Positions 7,647 through 12,757 of a stretch of 12,757 nucleotides of DNA are shown piece after piece. Source of the stretch: Cephalothrix simula (Eukaryota; Nemertea; Palaeonemertea; Archinemertea; Cephalotrichidae); assembly GCA_035591015.1 (NCBI GenBank), contig JAXIUW010181515.1, forward strand, positions 1 to 12,757, given 5' to 3'. The translations under genes and the position numbers were made by a program. Below the pieces are notes generated by a model that was not told the DNA's origin, searched no databases, and was given only the letters and a program-made list of their open reading frames with translations. Position 1 is the first letter of the stretch, and every line of letters starts with the position of its first letter.

Positions 7647-10600
7647 CTGAAAAATAAAAGACAAATATGTAAACTAACAAATTAACAAAAATGTTCTTAT
7701 AATATACCACAGTTTTTAAAAGGATTCTAAAACTTAGCACTAACTACATATATCCAAAATATTTTTTCGATGACGTTAGGAAAACAAGACTTGAGTGTTT
7801 GGAATAAACTTAGATACCAAATTAAATTTTCTTCTTAAATTAAAGCGGGTAACATTGCGCCTACTGATTCGGTAATTATACCAAGTGGTGGGTCTACTAA
7901 AAGCCTTAAAGATTTTTCAATAAAATTAAATTCATTTTATATCCCCTCAGGTGTAGGATTGGAAATATGCATTATTCTCACAAGTCACAACTCTAATGTC
8001 TTTGAATAATTTAACAAATTTTTTATTGGCAACAGTGCCCAACGAAAAGAGCAAGAAAATTTTTAGAATTTTCAGCGGAAAATGTAATGTCAATTAATGT
8101 ATTACTTTTCACTTTCAGACTAGTCCACGATATACTTTCCCAAACGCACACCTGCTACCCCCTGAACTCTAACCCCCTCACCCGTGCCTCCTTACACCCT
8201 AAGGCACCGTCTAGACTTGAAGCATTTAATCCTAGTTAACTAATCGGAGTATGCGATTATGTTAAGCAAAATAGCATTTCACCTCTTCTAGTCTAGATGG
8301 ACTCCTCAAGTTACTTTGAACACCTATGAAAGCAATAAAAACTTAGGTAACATTTAATCCGAGTCCGTCTACACAAGAAGAGACTCCGAGAGACTAGAAG
8401 AGACGGCATGCACAGATATGGTACATGTAGTTACAAGTGTCGGCGTTCCCCCTCCGTACGTACCTTTATGGCTAAATGTAGACGATTGCTAATTTACAAC
8501 ATTATATTTGGTCACTAACTTTTCTATCTGTTTTCTTAAGTTTTAGTTTTAACTAACATTTCAGAAAGCCCTTATTATTATAGGACACTTCGATATCGAG
8601 TCGGAATTGTTCAGAATATTAAAAAAACATCCATATCGACTGGATATCGAGGTGCTTTCTAACTTGTCCATGTTTTGACTTTTAAAATGCTATCAGACCC
8701 ATGTCACTAAAATTGTACGATATATTTCAAATTCAAAAAGCCGATCTATAACAGTTTTTTGAACGAATTAAGGGGATTTATAGGTGAATTTTGCCCCAAA
8801 ACAAAGGGACATAATTTGACCTTATTATTCAATATACTAGATATTCTATACCTATATGTACAAGATTTTTTGAAAATATTTTTAGTCAGGATTTTGAAAA
8901 GCTACGTCAAAAGTGGCATACTTGACCTAGTTCTTCAAAATCGACTTTCTTGACAATACCATAAAATATCTATAATACACTGACAAATGGATGGAAAAAT
9001 TGGATGAAGGCACAGTGAAATGTAAAAATTTCGCCCCCACCCCGTCAAGATCTTCTAGAACGGGCATCGGAACCCCTTAACCCTATCCATTTTGGAAGTG
9101 CATGAAAAGTTACACACCATGGTCCATGGGAGGGTTTTTAAATTTTTGGTGGGTAGCGGTGGCGCAAAATGTGCGAAAAAATTAGAAAATATACTAATCC
9201 CACTTTTAGTGGTCGGATGTTAAAGGAACCCCCCAAATCGTTTGGGTTAAGACTAAAACTAGCTAGGCTAGGTTGTTTGGCATATCGAGCATACCTAATG
9301 ACCCAAATACAGGAATCCTAGGAACCTCAGGATTAATTTATTTCAAGGTTCATATTGGATAATATGATCTTTGACCGAAAAGAAACACAAGATTTGCGTC
9401 ATTTAGTATGATGCTTGGTATGACAAACAACCTATTGTAGCTAGTTTTGGTCTAACCCGAACAATTCGAGGGATTCCCTTAATATCCGACCAGTAAAAGT
9501 GGCACTTAAAGTCTTATGTCGAATTTTTTGCACATTTTGCGCCACCGCTCCAACCCAGGTGGTGCAAAAAAATTAAAAACCCTCCCATTGTGTCTTAAAT
9601 TTTCATGCCCTTTTCAAAAATGTATAGGCGCCGATGCCCCTTCTAGGAGATCTCCACGGGGGCCGAAATTATTATCCAATTTCTCCATCCATTTGTGTAC
9701 AATATTTCTATAAATTTTTGCAATAAGGTAGAATAATGTCACTTTCTTTAGTGGCATAATTCACCGATAAAAATCCCCTTAACTACGTACCATACAGTTA
9801 GCATTTTTTCACTTCAAACTTGAGAATGAATAAAAAAAAACGGAATAAAGCATAATTAAAAGTAGGGATTACAACTCACCTGTACTTTATCTTCAAGGAA
9901 AAAATCTTCAGGATTTAAAAAAACGCGAAAGCATTCTACATTCTACAAGCACCACGGATTCGGCAGTGTTAATAGAAATAGTGACTAACACAAACACAAA
10001 CAACAGTAAAGTGTTAGTAAATAACTACTCACATCTTTTGCCTTAAGAACTTTTTGGACAGATTCAGGGTTGTCAAAAATAATAAAGCCATAATTCTGAA
10101 AGGAAGAATTAAACATTAGGTCACAGGTCTTATTCTGATTTTATAGGTTAATATTAAAGGGGTGCGTACGATATACCTCTCAGGCTCCGTAACTGTATTA
10201 ATCAATGAAAAGTTAGCGGTGTATTAATTGATGACGTAAAAAAAATAGTTCCACCTTTGCCAGTTTATTATATCAAAAGTAGACAAGGCAGCGAGCTGTA
10301 AATGATATGAGGTATACTTTACGTGTTTGTCAATGCATGTATAAAGTTTGGATAAATTCGAACAGATACAGGTTATTTTTTAACGGAATGGTTTTTCCCA
10401 CTTTTTACGCCATTTTTAGGGGAATTTCCCTATGACATCATTCGCGCGGAGCTGAGTCGCTTATATCACGGGCTTCATATATTGAAATTGGATGTAACGA
10501 AGTTGAATTAATTACGATTCTAATGGTATATGATATTCCACCTGAATCGCGTTTCTGGTGTTAAAAATACAGTGTTGTTTAAGGCATATTTTAAATAGAA

Positions 10601-12017
10601 AAACCCAATCTCGGGGCAATACTGGTACGGACCCCTCATTCTCTTCCTATCATACCATCATAGAATATCAGGAATAATTTAAAATTTAAAATTATTGAGG
10701 TAAAAAGTTTAGAATTATTGATTAACCCTATCTTTGAAGGGCTATTTTTGCTGTGGTATCCCCCCCCCTAGATCTCGGCCGTGGAAGGTCGAACTGAGTT
10801 GAAATTTGGTACATGTATGCAGTAACTTCCAAAAAATTTTTGACCAAGGACCGTTTGGGCCGCCGCCAGAAGCCCTTTTTGGCCAAAAAGTTTCGAAAAT
10901 TAGCCCTCATTTTACGGCGACAAGCCCCAGACAATTTTTTGGGGGTTAATGTGGTCCAGCACAGGTTTGTAAAAATATAGTTCGCCAAGAACGCCGGGAG
11001 CCCGAAAAAATTTTCAATGACGCCGATGGTGGTGTAGAAACGATCATTGACAGTTAACACCCCTTTAGCTTATTTAGCTAATATTTTGGCGCCATTTTTT
11101 TTCAAAAGGGTCTCCGTTGTACGCTATACCTCTCATTCTCTTCCTATCATACCATCATAGAATATCAGGAATGATTTAAAATTTAAAATCATTGAGGTAA
11201 AAACGCTTAGAATTATTGACACGTAGTGCCGAACACTTTTTTTCTATTTAACCTTCCTCTCTGCTCCCAGTATCTATGACAGCACGAGCGTATTAAGATC
11301 TATTCGGGCTGTTTACCTAAGTGTATTGTTTACCTTATTTTTGGATTAGATGACATAAAAGAACTTGGGCTGACTTCCCCCGATTTCGCCCACTAGATTT
11401 TCCAAAAATAAATCTGCTTCAAATCGCCTAAATTTCCGCAAATAATACGTATGTAGTCTATATTTTTAAAGTTCGAAAATATTTTTTCATTTAAGCAAAT
11501 ATTTTTTGCTACAGGAGCAAGTATAGTCCATCCTCCATGCACAAATGAATAGGGATTCAAAACTATCTTGATAAAGTATGTTGCCGGTCGGTCCACACAA
11601 CGAAACTTTGTCAGCCATTAGATTATGATAATAGCTTTCCGTTACCAAAAAATTTTGATGCTGGGACCTGGGCGTCATACTTAAAAAATGGTTAATTACT
11701 CTTCTATTCAATAATCATGCAATGATATCGGTTTAATAAACCTAATTATCACAATCGTGTCAATTCTTTGCAAAATTCTATTGAAATCAATGAAGTATAT
11801 AATATTGTTTTGAGCCTGTGATATTAATGATCATTAATTAGTGACACCATAAAACGTAAACTCGTGTCAAACGAAGTGGAAAAGACAGAAGTGGGCGAAA
11901 TCAGGGGAAGTCAGGCCAAGTTCTTTGCTAATTTCAATCAATTTCAGGTTTGGGTACTTACCGGTTTACCATCTGAACCTTTTGTGTTGATTCGTAATTC
12001 AACTACATTCCCATAAA
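7389..12017 (-). CDS. G3BP: G3BP (Rasputin) stress-granule RNA-binding protein, C-terminal exons (5' part outside window)
   Basis: Joining 12017-11962, 10095-10033 and 7646-7389 on the minus strand gives 124 codons plus TAA with GT-AG junctions. The peptide starts with YGNVVELRIN, which is identical to human G3BP at this point. It continues with NYGFIIFDNPESVQKVL (human NFGFVVFDDSEPVQKVL) and KDHVLNVEVKKPRG (human GEVRLNVEEKKTR). This is the second half of the RRM, with RNP1 as NYGFIIF. An RGG-rich tail of about 65 residues follows, ending GGYDRGPRR. G3BP binds RNA and drives assembly of cytoplasmic stress granules; its NTF2-like domain and acidic and PxxP regions must lie beyond 12757. RGG arginines are typical arginine-methylation targets. 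An extra 63-nt exon may be used between the last two exons. Confidence 0.93.
8205..8410. mobile_element. Possible small MITE with inverted repeats
   Basis: CTCTTCTAGTCT (8283-8294) is the exact reverse complement of 8391-8402. CCGTCT near 8208 mirrors AGACGG at 8401-8406. CATTTAATCC occurs twice in direct orientation, near 8224 and 8351. The pattern resembles short non-autonomous DNA elements, but ends and target duplication are unclear. Confidence 0.35.
8563..8660. repeat. 98-bp imperfect foldback
   Basis: AGAAAGC (8563-8569) and GCTTTCT (8654-8660) are inverted ends. Inside them, CTTCGATATCGAGTCG and CGACTGGATATCGAGG form a second inverted match with one mismatch. About 15 bp unmatched in the left arm separates the two. 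Confidence 0.4.
8768..9782. mobile_element. Foldback (long inverted repeat) element, non-autonomous
   Basis: The core 8983-9696 has arms of over 300 bp (8983-9309 and 9390-9696) around an 80-bp loop. Matching blocks in inverted order include ACAAATGGATGG, CTTCTAG with GGCATCGG, GGGAGGGTTTTTAA, GGTGGCGCAAAATGTGC and GGTTGTTTG. Outside the core, TTAAGGGGATTTATAGGTGA at 8768 has an inverted partner ending at 9782, so the symmetry extends outward, with a larger left arm. No transposase frame is present. A shortened relative sits at 3592-3961. Confidence 0.75.
9880..9942 (-). CDS. G3BP: Candidate alternative (duplicated) 63-nt RRM exon of G3BP
   Basis: Only 90 bp after the RNP1 exon lies an open 63-nt segment. 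Its acceptor is GTGCTTGTAG, its donor is the perfect consensus CAG|GTGAGT, and both ends are phase 0. It reads ECFRVFLNPEDFFLEDKVQ after Asn-Val. GFIIFDNPES in the neighbouring exon pairs with CFRVFLNPED here, sharing F..F.NPE at nearly the same offset, which suggests exon duplication. It could replace the RNP1 exon (mutually exclusive use), be added to it, or be silent. The acceptor has a weak pyrimidine tract and similarity outside the core is low. Not confirmed by any transcript. Confidence 0.45.
10033..10095 (-). CDS. G3BP: G3BP RRM exon with RNP1
   Basis: Exactly 63 nt, phase 0 at both ends, between CTTTCAG and GAT|GTGAGT. It encodes 21 residues from NYGFIIFDNPES to KAKD: the RNP1 strand and the second RRM helix. 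The fit to human G3BP is colinear and without gaps over its first 17 residues. Confidence 0.95.
10635..10721. repeat. 88-bp direct repeat, copy 1 (87 bp)
   Basis: Runs from CTCATTCTCTTCCTATCATA to TTAGAATTATTGA and is nearly identical to 11132-11219. It contains an 8-bp inverted repeat AATAATTT/AAATTATT (10673-10680 and 10689-10696). Confidence 0.9.
10722..11131. repeat. GC-richer spacer between the direct repeats
   Basis: 410 bp with a C9 run (10760-10768) and many short CCGCC, GGCC and AAAATTTT blocks. A 110-codon minus-strand frame (11060-10728) is rich in Lys/Arg and Phe but has no recognised domain. It most likely belongs to a repeat family. Confidence 0.45.
11132..11219. repeat. 88-bp direct repeat, copy 2
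   Basis: Same as copy 1 except AATGATTT/AAATCATT in the inverted arms (11170-11177 and 11186-11193) and CGC for GT near the end. The two arm changes are complementary, so the hairpin is kept. Confidence 0.9.
11962..12017 (-). CDS. G3BP: G3BP RRM exon encoding YGNVVELRIN
   Basis: The acceptor is AAATTTTCAG and the donor CCG|GTAAGT. Two bases complete a codon from the upstream exon (phase 1), then 18 codons end in phase 0 at GSDGKP. This covers the second beta strand of the RRM and the loop after it. The exon with RNP2 is not found in the remaining 740 bp. Confidence 0.93.
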
Positions 12018-12249
12018 CTGAAAATTTATATGAATTAAATTAGGTTAAAAACGATACAATTATTTTATGTTGAGTGCTGACTAGAAACAATGCCGGTACG
12101 GCCTAAGACGCGAGACCTTAAAATAGAAAATTCACATTAACATATTCTGGAAAGAGCACTACACGATGCTAAATACCAATATTTTGAATATCCAACAAAA
12201 ATAGAACAGATATCGATCATCTTAAGTTCAGAATTCCGGTGAAATACGC

Positions 12250-12310
12250 CCAAGCTGGGATAGCTCAAGTGGGCAATCGAGAATCTAAAGGTCCTGGGTT
12301 CGACAGTTAT
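12250..12310 (+). mobile_element. tRNA-like SINE head with Pol III A and B boxes
   Basis: TAGCTCAAGTGGG (12261-12273) matches the tRNA A box and D arm. GGTCCTGGGTTCGAC (12290-12304) matches the T arm with the B-box core GGTTCGA. The distance between boxes is too short for an anticodon arm, and the B box lacks its final CC, so this is a decayed tRNA-derived head, not a working tRNA. Confidence 0.5.
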
Positions 12311-12660
12311 TGTTGCAAAGGGGCAGCGATGATTGCAATTTCGCTTCGCCTCTCCTTCACAGTCCAGTACGAAGAATGGGATTTTACGATGTCGCAAAGG
12401 CGCACCGAGTCCTGCGGCGAATGCGATTTAGCAGAAGCGCATCTATGTTACCGCGATATCACAAAGTCGCATCGGACATCGGGGTGCTTAGCGATGTCGC
12501 ATCGATGTTGTGGCCCTTCCTTTTGCGACATCGCAAATTGCTGTTCACCGCACTGCGGAGAGATCATAGAATGGAAATGACGTCATAATAGCGATGTCGC
12601 CGGGACATCTGTTGGATCTTGCGATATGGTCAAGGCGCATTGATGCCACCTCGAAATAGC
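12311..12660. repeat. CpG-rich body with repeated GCGATGTCGC motifs
   Basis: CGATGTCGC occurs at about 12387, 12492 and 12592 in direct orientation, spaced about 100 bp. A symmetric TTTGCGACATCGCAAA lies at 12522-12537. AAGGCGCA follows both the first motif and the degenerate GCGATATGG near 12622. A perfect CRE palindrome TGACGTCA is at 12578-12585. The base composition clearly differs from the surrounding intron. Confidence 0.55.
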
Positions 12661-12757
12661 CCATCATTGGCCAACGGGTTTACATAGTGTCCAGCGCAAC
12701 ACTGACTGTTAAAAATAGGAAATATAGGACTTTTTAGTCAAAAAAGAGGAAATATAG

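Larger units (their letters stand above)
7647..9879 (-). other. G3BP intron before the last exon
   Basis: Intron sequence (2,233 bp from the candidate alternative exon, or 2,386 bp from the RNP1 exon). It holds inverted-repeat units at 8205-8410 and 8563-8660 and the large foldback element at 8768-9782. The part at 7650-8200 shows nothing recognisable beyond C-rich sequence near 8150-8200. Confidence 0.7.
10096..11961 (-). other. G3BP intron between RRM exons
   Basis: GT-AG intron of 1,866 bp. It contains the 88-bp direct repeats with a GC-richer spacer (10635-11219). The segments 10100-10630 and 11220-11960 are AT-rich without recognisable features. Frames at 11393-11596 and 11487-11711 are not credible genes. 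Confidence 0.75.
12018..12757 (-). other. Next upstream G3BP intron, incomplete
   Basis: No exon with the RRM RNP2 motif (LFVGNLP type) and a phase-1 donor is seen, so this intron runs off the window. Its far part (12245-12757) is repetitive and CpG-rich. Near the end, AGGAAATATAG occurs twice (about 12716-12727 and 12747-12757). Confidence 0.65.

Noticed and set aside
9516-9713. Small frame sharing PFQKCIG and DAPSRR with a frame at 3775-3963
   Set aside because: The similarity comes from the shared foldback repeat. The flanking reading frame is not kept, and antisense frames are equally open.
9880-9905. Shorter 26-nt version of the candidate G3BP exon using the AG in CCTGAAG
   Set aside because: It would break the reading frame. 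Among the acceptors examined here, only the one before 9942 gave a frame-keeping exon.
10728-11060. 110-codon minus-strand open frame
   Set aside because: No recognised domain, repeat-like GC-rich composition, lies inside an intron between direct repeats. More likely a chance frame in a repeat.
10635-11219. Tiny LTR retrotransposon (direct repeats as LTRs)
   Set aside because: The repeats do not start TG and end CA, and no primer-binding site or polypurine tract is evident.
12250-12310. Functional tRNA gene
   Set aside because: The distance between the A and B boxes leaves no room for an anticodon arm, and no matching acceptor stem is visible.
12137-12397. Minus-strand frame with IFVGY, considered as the G3BP RNP2 exon
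   Set aside because: The context does not match the LFVGNLP motif, and no phase-1 donor follows at a suitable place.
12239-12588. Two overlapping plus-strand frames of 113 and 92 codons
   Set aside because: Both are open because the CpG-rich repeat is poor in stop codons. They overlap in different frames, begin around a SINE-like head and show no domain.

Overview
This window is animal nuclear DNA, most likely from an invertebrate. It is AT-rich, and its genes are split into short exons with GT-AG introns of about 80 to 2,400 bp that are full of non-autonomous repeats. No prokaryotic operon, CRISPR array or complete transposase or reverse-transcriptase gene is visible. The clade is not certain. 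A lophotrochozoan such as a mollusc, annelid or brachiopod would fit the repeat-rich introns and the divergent SPARC-like gene, but this is only an impression.

Two partial genes point at each other. On the left (+ strand, 89-4109) are the last five coding exons of a secreted SPARC/osteonectin-like protein: the end of a follistatin/Kazal-like domain, then a shortened extracellular calcium-binding (EC) domain with one good and one degenerate EF-hand, then a short Arg/Gly-rich tail and the stop. On the right (- strand, 12017-7389) are the last three certain exons of a G3BP (Rasputin) stress-granule RNA-binding protein: the second part of its RRM and the C-terminal RGG tail. The upstream exons of both genes lie outside the window. 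About 3.3 kb separates the two stop codons.

Region by region: 1-4109 holds the SPARC-like exons and introns. Intron 2 has a GC-rich hairpin; intron 3 has an NRF1-type palindrome; intron 4 has a MITE-like element with an internal 77-bp duplication and a second inverted-repeat element. 4110-7388 is the shared 3' intergenic space, with a likely poly(A) signal for the SPARC-like gene (4227-4232), poly(A) signals and Pumilio-type sites for G3BP (6942-7213), a three-unit 20-bp tandem repeat (6393-6452) and a G13 run (5711-5723). 7389-12017 holds the G3BP exons, whose introns carry a 1-kb foldback element, an MITE-like inverted repeat and a pair of 88-bp direct repeats. 12018-12757 is the next G3BP intron, with a tRNA-like (SINE) head followed by CpG-rich repetitive DNA.

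The two genes have no evident functional link: one product is extracellular and the other acts in cytoplasmic RNA granules. The most interesting observation is a previously unlisted candidate 63-nt exon (9942-9880, -) next to a 63-nt RRM exon of G3BP. It has the same phase, a consensus donor site and a related peptide, so it could be a duplicated, alternatively used RRM exon.
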